In this document: positions 1 through 8,000 of the stretch, piece after piece
Layout: each line of letters begins with the position of its first letter
How positions within the stretch are numbered: position 1 is the first letter of the stretch
NCBI RefSeq assembly: GCF_021107415.1
Contig: NZ_JAIOSW010000018.1
Coordinates: 1-10,215, forward strand
Direction: 5' to 3'
Source of the DNA: Desulfobacula sp.
GTDB lineage: Bacteria; Desulfobacterota; Desulfobacteria; Desulfobacterales; Desulfobacteraceae
Length of the DNA stretch: 10,215 nucleotides
The notes under the pieces: generated by a model
The model's database searches: none
Told to the model about the DNA's origin: nothing
Seen by the model: the letters and a program-made list of their open reading frames with translations, nothing else
Position numbers and translations under genes: made by a program

Positions 1-2627
1 GGGACTTTGGGAACAGAAGGCAGGTCTTTTTTGTTTTCCTGTCTGTTTTCTTCAAGGATCACGTGGGAACAGGCACCATCCAGGGTAATGGATGCAACAC
101 AGGCTTTTCTTATTGTTTTATTTTCAGGCATCAACTTATCATTAAGGTAAAGCGCTGTCTTGATAACGGAGAATAAAGCAGATGCAGCCCTGGTGTTTCC
201 AATAACTGAAGAGGTTGATGTAACAGGGCAGGCAGAAAGACCCGGATCTTTCAAATAAAGCGTGTTTAACACGTCGGCCTCGATTGCGTCATCATGCCGT
301 ATCCCTGTAGAACAGGTTTCATAAAGACAGATATCCTTTAATGATGTATTTGAATCTTTGAGGGCATTTTCAAGGGATTGAGTATAAAGGGCTTGTGATA
401 TTGTTGAATCATAGTCTGTTTCACCGGGAACAGGGCCACTGCTTGCACCTGCCACACCTGTTATGACACCATAAATCCTGTCGCCATCTTCAATGGCTTG
501 ATCCAGCCGTTTTAAAACAATGGCAGCAGCCCCTTCAGACGGCAGGATTGCATCAGTATGGGGTTTGGCTATTTCATTGAGAGCAAACTGCCGGATATCC
601 CCTGCAAGGTCAACACAGCCGCAGATAAAGACATCGGTTTCATAAGCACTTAAAGAATGAACAGCTGTTTCAATTGCCTTGATGCCACAAGCTGCTCCGG
701 CAGACAGGGTGAAACACGGACCCCCAAGCTTAAATTCCCTTGCCACACGGGATGCCACAATTCCGCCAAGAGCACCCAAAGTCCGGTTAAAGGTCAAAGG
801 CGGAGAAATACTATCTTTCAGCTCTTCATCAAGATGATTGATTTTCCAGCGAAGATGAAAATCAGTGGCGCCATAATCAAATTCAATTCCAATGGCACAA
901 CCGAACCAATCCCTCTGGGGTTCACCCTCTAATGGTCTTGGACTGATCTTTGCGTCTTCCAGGGCTCCTTTGGCAGCTTTAAGAAGAATAATCTGCTGGG
1001 GCAGGATATCATCCATTTGATTGGGAGGGATATGGAATTCGCCAACCCCAATTGCCAGGTGATCCAGATAAAATCCCGGTTTTTCCCTGCAAACCTGAGG
1101 CTCTTTTCTTCTCCATCTTGATCCCGGATTCTCCGGATTCAAGCGTGTTTTATTAAATACGAGATCCTTAAAATCGGACAGGGAGTGACAGTCCTTTGCA
1201 ATGGTTTCCATACCGACAATGGCACAGGAAACCTTTTTTAACATCTCTTTTTCATCAACAGGCAGTTGCTTTGTATTTTTTACAATATGGTTACTTGAGT
1301 TGTTTTTAAATTCTTCAACCAGAATATGGGCGTTGATTCCGCCAAAACCAAAGGCACTGATACCGGCCCGCCTGGTTGAATGGATGGATTCAGGGGTCCA
1401 GTCTTCAACCTGGGTTTGAACCTTGATATTACTCTTATTTAAAATGCTTTTGGAAGAAGGCGCTGAATAATTTAATGAAGGCGGTAAGAATCCCTCATTC
1501 ATTGAAAGAATGGTTTTAATAAATCCTGCTGCACCTGCTGCTGTGAGAAGATGGCCGGTCATTGATTTGACTGATCCGATGGAAAGAAGTTTATCCGGAC
1601 ACTCAAATGCATCAAGCAATGCATGTATGCTGGACAATTCCACCTGATCCCCCACTGGAGTGCCTGATCCGTGGCATTCCATGTACTGGATGTCCAAAGG
1701 GGTCCAGGATGCCTGTTTGTACGCCTGGATCATGGCCCGGACCTGGCCTTCCGAGGCGGGTCCCACAAGGGTTCCTTCAATATCATTAGATGCCCCGGTA
1801 CCCGTGATGACAGCATGAATTTTATCACCGGAATTTATGGCATCTTCAAGTCTTTTCAACACAACAATGCCGGTTCCTTCACCCACAACGAGCCCGTCGG
1901 CAGTCTTATCAAAGGGTGAGCATCTGCCCGTGGGAGACAATGCCTGCAATTGTGAGAACCCTATCTGGGTATAAAGAGAATCCGGTCTGGAAACACCACC
2001 GGCCACCATGATATCTGCCTTTTTTAAATGAAGGTATTCACAGGCAAGCTTGATGGAATATAAAGAAGATGCACAGGCAGCATCAAGGGTAAAGCTGGTA
2101 CCTTCAAACCCCATGGCTCTGGCAAGAATTGCAGCCGGAAGTGAAACCACTGCCGCACGTAAGAAATCTTTTGGCACAATTGCTTTAGAATTCTTATTGC
2201 AATTGCAGACAATCTGCCAGGAAATCTGCGAAGATGTGTCAGTGGGAAGGGCGATGGCAGCTAAAATCACCCCGGTTCGTTTTTTATTTTCTTTTGTATG
2301 GGAACATTGTAAAAAAGCATCCCTTCCTGCATGCAGAACAAGCTGGTGCAAAGGATCCAGTTGGGATAACAGATCCTTATCCACAAGAAAACCATCAGGA
2401 TCAAAATGGAAATGTTCAATGAGTCCTGCTTTGTTGGAGATGGCCTTGTCAGGAAGCGTCTGATGCGAGATAAAATCCTTGACAGGGCCTATCCACCGAT
2501 GATCCGGAACGGTGATAATCGAGTCTCTTTTCTGGATGATATTGTCAAGAAATTGCTTGGTATCCAAAGCCCTGGGAAATACTCCAGCCATTCCGACAAC
2601 GGCTATTTTATCTACTTTTTTAAGCAT
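1..2627 (-). CDS. pfaC: PfaC-like polyketide/PUFA synthase subunit (KS-CLF part), 3' end beyond window
   Basis: The frame encodes 875 complete residues and is cut by the left edge. Residues 1 to about 430 form a beta-ketoacyl synthase: Cys185 in DAACASSL, His319 in ECHGSGTPVGD, and Lys354 and His359 in KSMTGH, so the condensing triad is complete. After a polar linker, residues about 468-870 form a second KS fold in which the Cys position is Ala645, the first His is Cys772, and the KSxxGH Lys and His are Ser806 and Asn811: a chain-length-factor domain. KS-CLF is the start of PfaC-type subunits of PUFA and related secondary-lipid synthases, where dehydratase domains follow; here these would lie outside the window. 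The product is cytosolic and should elongate an ACP-bound chain. The ATG at 2627 has AGG just upstream and an in-frame TAA 12 bases before it, fixing the start. The upstream neighbour is a rhomboid, not pfaA or pfaB. An HglC-like glycolipid synthase subunit is the main alternative. Confidence 0.85.
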   Translation of the reverse strand, partial: MLKKVDKIAVVGMAGVFPRALDTKQFLDNIIQKRDSIITVPDHRWIGPVKDFISHQTLPDKAISNKAGLIEHFHFDPDGFLVDKDLLSQLDPLHQLVLHAGRDAFLQCSHTKENKKRTGVILAAIALPTDTSSQISWQIVCNCNKNSKAIVPKDFLRAAVVSLPAAILARAMGFEGTSFTLDAACASSLYSIKLACEYLHLKKADIMVAGGVSRPDSLYTQIGFSQLQALSPTGRCSPFDKTADGLVVGEGTGIVVLKRLEDAINSGDKIHAVITGTGASNDIEGTLVGPASEGQVRAMIQAYKQASWTPLDIQYMECHGSGTPVGDQVELSSIHALLDAFECPDKLLSIGSVKSMTGHLLTAAGAAGFIKTILSMNEGFLPPSLNYSAPSSKSILNKSNIKVQTQVEDWTPESIHSTRRAGISAFGFGGINAHILVEEFKNNSSNHIVKNTKQLPVDEKEMLKKVSCAIVGMETIAKDCHSLSDFKDLVFNKTRLNPENPGSRWRRKEPQVCREKPGFYLDHLAIGVGEFHIPPNQMDDILPQQIILLKAAKGALEDAKISPRPLEGEPQRDWFGCAIGIEFDYGATDFHLRWKINHLDEELKDSISPPLTFNRTLGALGGIVASRVAREFKLGGPCFTLSAGAACGIKAIETAVHSLSAYETDVFICGCVDLAGDIRQFALNEIAKPHTDAILPSEGAAAIVLKRLDQAIEDGDRIYGVITGVAGASSGPVPGETDYDSTISQALYTQSLENALKDSNTSLKDICLYETCSTGIRHDDAIEADVLNTLYLKDPGLSACPVTSTSSVIGNTRAASALFSVIKTALYLNDKLMPENKTIRKACVASITLDGACSHVILEENRQENKKDLPSVPKV

Positions 2628-2645
2628 TGGCCTTTTTTAGAATTT

Positions 2646-2666
2646 GGTTTAGCATGGGTTTAGCAT
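2646..2666 (-). repeat. Two direct 10-bp repeats in the leader of the PfaC-like gene
   Basis: GGTTTAGCAT (plus strand) occurs at 2646-2655 and again at 2657-2666, an 11-bp period or about one helical turn. The pair sits between the predicted promoter and the ribosome binding site of the PfaC-like gene. A regulator could bind here, but that is inference; A/T-rich leader sequence could also contain it by chance. Confidence 0.5.
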
Positions 2667-2685
2667 ATGATTTTTCATAAGAGCT

Positions 2686-2714
2686 GATATAATTTAGAAA
2701 TCGGCTGATTTCAA
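2686..2714 (-). promoter_or_regulatory. Predicted sigma70-type promoter of the PfaC-like gene
   Basis: On the minus strand TTGAAA (2714-2709) is followed after 17 bases by TATATC (2691-2686). The spacing is ideal and the hexamers are fair. Transcription would begin near 2679, giving a leader of about 52 nt. It suggests the synthase gene can be transcribed independently of the rhomboid gene upstream. Confidence 0.45.
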
Positions 2715-2748
2715 GAAATCTTTGTAAAATTTGTGTAAAATTCTTAAT

Positions 2749-3477
2749 TCAGGAATAAATAAGAAAAAAACCCTGTATCACTGATTTTGCCAAAAGCCAG
2801 AAAGTTATGCCGACAAAAAAAACAGCCAAAGATCTATCAAAAATATTTTCTGTTCTTCTTTCATTATATCCCAGGACCCAGCCAAAAAAAATACCGGCAA
2901 TCAATCCGCCCGCATGGCTCCAATTATTGATATTGGGCATTAAAAAACCAATTAAGACAAGAGTGACAACCCAGCCCGAGGTCTGTTTATACACCAGCTG
3001 TCCCCATTGCCCCCCCCTTGATTTGCCGAAATACAGCGCCGCTCCGATCAGTCCGCAAAGCCCTGATGAAGCACCAATGGTCAGATAAACATTGCCAAAA
3101 TAGGATAATAAAAATCCTGCAATGCCAGTAAGGGTATAGATGGAAAACATTCGAAACAGGCCGAATTCTTTCATGACCAGGGGGGCAATAGTTTTCAGGG
3201 CCATCATGTTAAACAGAATATGGAGAAGCCCGCCGTGAAGCCAGTTGGCTGTAATCAAAGACCACCATGCCTCAAATTTAATAATGGGAAGCCGGCCCGA
3301 GGCGCCAAGAAAGTTCAGCACGTCCATTGACGGGGTTAATGCATAAAACGGATTAAGGCTCAGAATCATGTTTTTGCCACTGTAAATCAGGCTGATAATA
3401 AACATGATAACATTGGTATAGATTATTGCCTTCAGAACAATGGCAGGTGTGAGAACTGGTTTTTTATAGTGTGTCAT
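2749..3477 (-). CDS. Rhomboid-family intramembrane serine protease
   Basis: The 242-residue protein would cleave transmembrane segments of other proteins within the inner membrane. The rhomboid signature is clear: HGGLLHILFNM at 81-91 (His81, His86, Asn90), the catalytic serine Ser137 in GASSG, and the catalytic His188 in NNWSHAGG. Hydrophobic segments lie near 15-33, 73-93, 108-130, 132-150, 168-182, 189-205 and 217-238, consistent with a compact six-to-seven-helix rhomboid without a large cytosolic domain. It starts with ATG at 3477, with GGA about 8 bases upstream. A near-consensus promoter lies so close that the predicted leader is only about 5 nt. It is co-directional with the PfaC-like gene across a 121-bp gap, but nothing links them functionally. 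The substrate is unknown. Confidence 0.93.
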   Translation of the reverse strand: MTHYKKPVLTPAIVLKAIIYTNVIMFIISLIYSGKNMILSLNPFYALTPSMDVLNFLGASGRLPIIKFEAWWSLITANWLHGGLLHILFNMMALKTIAPLVMKEFGLFRMFSIYTLTGIAGFLLSYFGNVYLTIGASSGLCGLIGAALYFGKSRGGQWGQLVYKQTSGWVVTLVLIGFLMPNINNWSHAGGLIAGIFFGWVLGYNERRTENIFDRSLAVFFVGITFWLLAKSVIQGFFLIYS

Positions 3478-3488
3478 AATTGTCCGGC

Positions 3489-3517
3489 GTTATAAGGTGT
3501 ATCCCCAATAAAGTCAA
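3489..3517 (-). promoter_or_regulatory. Near-consensus sigma70 promoter for the rhomboid gene
   Basis: On the minus strand TTGACT (3517-3512) is followed after exactly 17 bases by TATAAC (3494-3489). The predicted transcription start, about 3482, lies only some 5 nt before the ATG at 3477, so the mRNA would be nearly leaderless. The -35 box overlaps the first unit of the adjacent tandem repeat. Confidence 0.65.
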
Positions 3518-3579
3518 CCCGGCAAACTCAATCGGGCAAGGTCAATTGGGCAAAAGTCAATCGGGTAAACTCAATAAAG
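3513..3579. repeat. Degenerate 14-bp tandem repeat between rhomboid and lysE
   Basis: The consensus is about GTCAATCGGGCAAA. Units are 3513-3526, 3527-3540, 3541-3555 (one base longer), 3556-3569 and a partial unit at 3570-3579. Each unit read on the minus strand contains TTGAC or TTGAG, resembling a -35 hexamer; the first is the actual -35 box of the rhomboid promoter. The array could bind a regulator or be a simple expansion. There are no unique spacers, so it is not a CRISPR. Confidence 0.75.
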
Positions 3580-3601
3580 TTCATTGTTTAAATATTATTA
3601 C

Positions 3602-3629
3602 TTGAAAATAATCAATATTAGGATAAAAT
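3602..3629 (+). promoter_or_regulatory. Predicted promoter of the lysE-family gene
   Basis: TTGAAA (3602-3607) is followed after 16 bases by TAAAAT (3624-3629). The start would be near 3636, giving a leader of about 29 nt with a GAGGTG ribosome binding site. The surroundings are very A/T-rich, so other hexamer pairs are possible. Confidence 0.4.
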
Positions 3630-3664
3630 CAACTTTTTATATTGCATAATAATGAGGTGTTGAG

Positions 3665-4279
3665 ATGAGTCTGCTTTCTATTTTCAGTCTGGCCATAGCA
3701 TTGTTTGTTCTTGGTGTAACGCCGGGTCCAGGTATGTTTGCCACAATTTCAAGGTCCCTTGCATCAGGCTTTGTTTCATCCCTTGGAGTGGTTGCAGGAA
3801 TTGTCACCGGGGATATTATTTTTCTGGTGTTTGCCATTCTGGGCATGTCGGCCATTTCACAGGCCATGGGGGATTTTTTTGTGTTGGTTAAGGTTATTGG
3901 CGGGGCATACCTGATTTTTCTGGGGGTTAAAATCTGGATATCCAAACCTGTCCCGGTTCAACACTCTAATGACAAAAAAGGCACGAAGTATGGCAATTAT
4001 TTGAGCGGACTTGTTATTACCTTGTCAAACCCCAAAGTGATCCTCTTTTATTGCGGTTTTCTCCCCACTTTCATGGACCTGTCTTCCTTGAGCGGTATGG
4101 ATTTCTGTATCATTGCCGTCACAGTTTCTATTGTTTTATCAAGCGTCTTGATGTTTTATGCATATCTTGCCAATCGGGCCAGAGTATTCTTTTCCAGTAC
4201 GCGTTCTGTCAAACGACTCAACAAAACTGCGGGCGGGGTGATGATTGCTACTGGTGTCGCCATTGCAGCAACATCCTGA
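3665..4279 (+). CDS. LysE/RhtB-family amino-acid exporter
   Basis: The 204-residue inner-membrane protein has the usual length for LysE/RhtB translocators, which export amino acids or their analogues, probably by proton antiport. The family motif TPGPGM is at residues 19-24 after the first hydrophobic helix. A Gly-rich second helix (about 36-60), a third (72-92), the SNPKVILFYCGFLP segment (121-134) and two C-terminal helices (145-168 and 189-203) complete the pattern. The ATG at 3665 has GAGGTG at good spacing. The substrate cannot be assigned from sequence. The gene is divergent from the rhomboid gene. Its 3' end is unusual: its last 38 bases plus 7 bases past the stop recur in degenerate form at 9904-9948, and the sequence just after the stop is a remnant of a repressor gene, so the end of lysE coincides with a recombination boundary. 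Confidence 0.92.
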   Translation: MSLLSIFSLAIALFVLGVTPGPGMFATISRSLASGFVSSLGVVAGIVTGDIIFLVFAILGMSAISQAMGDFFVLVKVIGGAYLIFLGVKIWISKPVPVQHSNDKKGTKYGNYLSGLVITLSNPKVILFYCGFLPTFMDLSSLSGMDFCIIAVTVSIVLSSVLMFYAYLANRARVFFSSTRSVKRLNKTAGGVMIATGVAIAATS

Positions 4280-4286
4280 TTTTAGC
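4242..4286 (+). repeat. Direct repeat, copy A (3' end of lysE)
   Basis: These 45 bases match 9904-9948 at 39 positions without gaps, in the same orientation. The longest identical block is GCCATTGCAGCAA. The repeat covers the last lysE codons, the TGA stop and 7 bases beyond. It marks the left border of the toxin-antitoxin/giant-ORF block. Confidence 0.8.
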
Positions 4287-4287
4287 T

Positions 4288-4494
4288 TTCGAGACAAATA
4301 TTGCCAAAAGCCTTGGCATATCTGCGGATGAACTTCTTTTTGATAAAGGAAAAGGTGTTGCAGATAACAGGATTATGGATAAAAAACTTTTAGAGCAGTT
4401 TGAGCTGGTTTCTATGCTGAAGCCCTCTGATAAGGAGGCTATTATGACCATTATAGACAGTATGATCATTAAAAACAGGCTTGAAGAGGTCATG
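4288..4494 (+). pseudogene. Remnant of an XRE-type repressor: C-terminal half only
   Basis: From 4288 the frame reads IAKSLGISADELLFDKG and then a helical stretch ending near KNRLEEVM. This matches the part of XRE/Cro-type regulators that follows the last helix of the DNA-binding domain (a typical '(L)A.ALGVS.DELLF' exit and a charged dimerising tail). The roughly 60 residues with the helix-turn-helix itself are absent; in their place, two bases after the lysE repeat ends, the frame runs back into out-of-frame lysE sequence. The first internal ATG is at 4375. It cannot bind DNA as it stands. The frame continues without a stop into the hicA region. The assignment as a remnant rests on recognised sequence character, not an alignment. 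Confidence 0.6.
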
Positions 4495-4503
4495 CCCGGC
4501 CAC

Positions 4504-4632
4504 TCTGATGCTTCATGGACAAATCAGATGCGCAAAGCCGTCCATAAATTCAGAAGCAGGGGTAGAGATTATTCTGAAGATGAGATAAATAATTTTGTGG
4601 ATGAAGCTGTACAGGCAGTCAGATCAGAGGAA
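4504..4632 (+). pseudogene. Probable antitoxin C-terminal tail fused in frame before hicA
   Basis: In the same frame as the XRE remnant, about 40 residues (SDASWTNQMRKAV and on to FVDEAVQAVRSE) look like the charged helical C-terminal tail of a small antitoxin; endings of the form '(V)DEAVxxVR' are common in Phd/AbrB/VapB-like proteins. No DNA-binding part precedes it and no stop follows: the frame passes directly into the HicA fold. It could instead be a long N-terminal extension of HicA. The assignment is tentative. Confidence 0.35.
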
Positions 4633-4785
4633 GATGGTTGGTATTTGGCTCGCACAAGAGGAAGCCATCGTCAATTCAAGCATTCAAGCAAACGTGGTTT
4701 GGTCACTGTGGCAGGGAAGCCAAATGATGACATGGCACCAGGAACCCAAAATAGTATTTTCAAACAAGCAGGATTAAAAAAATGA
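4597..4785 (+). CDS. hicA: HicA-family mRNA interferase toxin
   Basis: The C-terminal 50 or so residues are typical HicA: EEDGWYLARTRGSHRQFKH, then RGLVTVAG, ending GTQNSIFKQAGLKK. HicA toxins are small dsRBD-fold RNases that cut mRNA; the catalytic His lies in GSHRQF. The family is usually about 60 residues, and a GTG at 4597 would give 62, but the segment before EEDGW does not look like the usual HicA opening and no good ribosome binding site is visible. In-frame ATGs lie further up at 4375, 4492 and 4528, so the toxin may be made as a longer fusion with the preceding remnants, or have an altered N-terminus. The stop overlaps the hicB start (ATGA), indicating coupled translation with the antitoxin. 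The toxin fold is certain; the start is not. Confidence 0.82.
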   Translation: MDEAVQAVRSEEDGWYLARTRGSHRQFKHSSKRGLVTVAGKPNDDMAPGTQNSIFKQAGLKK

Positions 4786-4994
4786 AATATCTAGTAGTGA
4801 TTGAGGAAACAAAAACAGGTTTTTCATCTTATTCTCCGGATATGGATGGTTGTGTAGCGACAGGCAGAACAAAGAGAGAAGTAGAAAAAAATATGAAAGA
4901 AGCTATGGAGTTTCATTTAGAAGGGCTGCGCTTGGAACACCAGGAAACTCCAAAACCACATTCATATTCAAGTTATGTAGAAGTAATGGCATAA
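4782..4994 (+). CDS. hicB: HicB-family antitoxin
   Basis: The 70-residue protein has the HicB core: MKYLVVIEE, SPDMDGCVATGRT and EAMEFHLEGLR, ending in YVEV. It would neutralise HicA by covering its active site. It is the short form without an added C-terminal ribbon-helix-helix or HTH domain, so self-repression may be weak or need another protein. The ATG at 4782 overlaps the hicA stop (ATGA), with AGGA about 10 bases upstream inside hicA. The gene ends 6 bp from the stop of the giant minus-strand gene, so the two transcription units converge. Confidence 0.93.
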   Translation: MKYLVVIEETKTGFSSYSPDMDGCVATGRTKREVEKNMKEAMEFHLEGLRLEHQETPKPHSYSSYVEVMA

Positions 4995-4996
4995 CA

Positions 4997-5009
4997 AAAC
5001 CTAGGGTTT
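4997..5009. terminator. Short inverted repeat in the hicB/giant-gene convergence point
   Basis: AAACC-TAG-GGTTT is a perfect 5-bp stem with a 3-base loop in the gap between the convergent stop codons, and its loop and right arm contain the TAG stop of the minus-strand gene. It is too short and lacks a T-run on either strand, so it is at best a weak bidirectional terminator. No better one is visible here. Confidence 0.2.
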
Positions 5010-8000
5010 AAGCCAGGCCGCTGCCCGGTCAGCTATTTCATTGATACGCTTTTCAGGCCAGGTAATGATATAGGGCGGTAAAATAAGCCTTGAAATCAGG
5101 GGCCTTTTGACTTCCCTGCAGAATAGATCCAGTATGATGACTTTTTTGAACCACTCTTTTTTTCCAACTATAGTTGTCTGGTGCATGAAAGCTTCTGTCA
5201 GGCGGGCCAGTAGCTGAATATAACTGATGGACTGGATGTCGTAGTGCGCAACGCCGGCAACGGCATCCTCCCAATGTCCAAGTTCAAGGCAGGTGTCCAA
5301 AGTTTCAATGAGATGGAGGATTTTGGGATATGTTCCTTTCTTTTTGGCTTTTTTCCTTTGTTTATCAGACATGGCGGCAACCCGGCCATAGGAAATTAAT
5401 TGATCAAGCATGCATCTGCTTTCCTTTAACCTTTTTCCCCTGCGCCAGATTTTGACTGCTTTTTTTACCTCCCCCGTGGAAAACAATCCAAGCCCGAGAA
5501 GATGGCAGATATGGCCGGCTGTGCCATGGTCAATGCCCTGGATCTTCACGTCTTTGAGCAGCGCAACGATTCGAGGCCAGTCTTGATTCTTCAGCGCATG
5601 GTCTGCCTTTCCCATTAAAGTCCGTGGATGATCCGGAAAAGTCTCATACGCCCATTGTTCAATCTCTGTGGAAAGATCAAAATGGATTTGCTCTCCGATC
5701 AATGCCTCATGAAATGCAAACACATCATCCAGATCACAGTGATCATTTCGTTTCATGTCATAAAATATTTGCCGGACTTCTTTCATGCTGGAAATCTGAA
5801 TCTTGATCCTGTAATCCATAAATTCATCATATTGTTTTCCTGTGGGTATTTGACAAGGTAAATACTGCTCCAGCAGAGGGATATCATTTTTTAGTTTTGG
5901 CGTGCTGTCGGAAAGATCAAACCAGGGTTTTTTTTGATCCAGCAAAACCGACTGGATGCCGTTTTCTCCTGAAGCCACTCCTGCCACTTGATTGGAAAGC
6001 TGGTCAGTGGCAAGGATAAAATTTTCAGGCACACGCACCATGTACAACTCTTCAAAACCATCCTGGTTCGGCTTAAAGGCAGACAGGCATGGATGATACC
6101 CGTCATTGATGTTTTTATGATAATGGACAAAGACCAGGCCGGTTTCCATGGAGGTGGCAATACCATTGGCCAAATCGCTTCTGGAACCTGAAATTTTGTG
6201 TGTAACGGGATGACCGGAATCAACCGGAATCACCTCCAGATGAAGACAAGTATCGGCTTCATCCAATCCTTCCTCGAATGGGAACATCTCGCCGTCATCA
6301 TAGACCAGGAAAATCAGATGAATGCCGTCCGGGTGCATGGCCCCGCCCTCCACAGCACCCGGGAGCTTTTTAGTAAACAAGGTCTCCTGCCTGCCGCTGC
6401 CTGAATAAATCCTGATGGTGTCAGAGTCTATGGCAGAATCGCACAAATGATACTCACCCTTTTGATTTACTATCCATGGAACCCCATCAATCCAGACCGA
6501 CCTTACCTCTCGCTGCTGCTCTATGTCGATCACCAAAGCCGCCTGCCTTTGACTTTGGTCCAAAGACCGGCAGTGAAGCCAGATATTGTTCTGTCCGGAA
6601 AAGAGCCAGAGGTCTTCCAGAACATGATTTTTTTTGACAAAAATGCTGCAATCCTTCCAGGAAAGAATATTTAGAGGATCCAGGGTAATGGTTAAAACCC
6701 CACCTTTGCCACCGCATATCCAAATTTTGTCTTCATCCAGGCGAAGGGTCGGCATATCCATATTTACTGGGGGCCGCATCATAATGGCCTGATCAAATAT
6801 CTGGGTTTTGGAATCAAAAATCCTAACAAACAACCAGCAGTCCAGACAGGAAACCAGAACGATACGACGGCCGTCAGCCATAATGGCGGCAAAGCTGTTA
6901 CACTCATTCCACCATGCAATACCGGCCTTCCAGAAGCATGGTTCAAGCCCGGACGATTTCATCTGAACCAGGGACATGGCCTTTCTGATTGAAACAGTCT
7001 GTTCAGCAGCCTTTTTGCGCCATATTTTGTCCTGGTCACCGGACATGAGCCGGGCAAGCGTATGGGCCGTTTCCCGGGCAGTGAAATGATTCTGCCGGCT
7101 AATAGCGGCTGCATAAGTTACCTCAAGATCCTGAATACGTGCCAGTTTTTTAAGATCAGCCATCATCAGTTCCAGCTCTTTTTTATCCTGCAAGTCAAGC
7201 AGTTTACCATTGATGGCCTGAATACATTCCCGGGCCGAATCTACCCGTTTACCGGCCAGGAGATGGGCCAGTTTTTTCAGCAATCTTTTTGATTTTTTCC
7301 TTTCTTTGGCCTGTATCTGGTTTTCGGCCTTAGACATCAGCTTGCGGCCTGCTTGAATGTGCAGTACCAAGTCTCCAATATTATTGATTTTTTCAAGCAC
7401 AAGCAGGGGAGCTTCATTATTGTCCAGCATTCTGCATGCTTTTCCAAGGGCCAGCACAATCTCTGCTGCCTTATCCGGTTTGATGTAGGAAACAGAAGCT
7501 GTCAGCTCATCTGTCCAGGAAAAATGCTCATCCTTTAACAAAGTCAGGCATTGATGCTGCTGGTCCCGGGAAAGGGAGATATACATCATGATAGATTTTT
7601 TTTGTTTACCCTTTTGCCAGAGGCTTGCAACTCCATGGACCTCTTCGTGTTCACGCTGCTTTTGTGCTGCCAGTGTTGCGTTTTCAAGTTTTACCTCAAT
7701 TTCTTGACCGATGTCATCATGACTGATATCAAGTGCTTTTTTGAGCAGCATGACCTCACGGCTGTAATCTTTTTCTGTCCCGGCTTTGTCGGCCTGGTCC
7801 AGAAATAGTCTGATTTTTTTCTCCTGTTGCATCCGGGTAAAATCCATGCGGATTTTTTTTGCTGTCCTGTGGCCGGGAATTTTTTTCAATATCTTTTCAG
7901 CCATAATGTCTGCTACATCATGATGGCACTTTTGCCAATGATCCAGCATTTTCTTTTCCAGGGGATTCATCAGGTCTATCCTGAGTTTCTCAATTCGTTC

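Noticed and set aside
2050..2463. Plus-strand open frames within 657-2663
   Set aside because: They lie opposite the PfaC-like gene, whose minus-strand frame shows family motifs throughout.
2723..2740. Direct repeat TGTAAAA twice
   Set aside because: Short, A/T-rich and not positioned at a clear promoter; likely chance.
2740..2763. Terminator after the rhomboid gene
   Set aside because: The only visible pairing (TTCTTA/TAAGAA with a loop over 10 bases, A/T only) is too weak to call.
3513..3579. CRISPR-like repeats
   Set aside because: Units are head-to-tail, about 14 bp and degenerate, with no spacers between them.
4051..4287. Upstream part of the long open frame that continues into the repressor remnant and hicA
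   Set aside because: It lies inside lysE in another frame; its translation (many Cys, His and aromatic residues) is typical of a shadow, so only the part after 4287 is kept.
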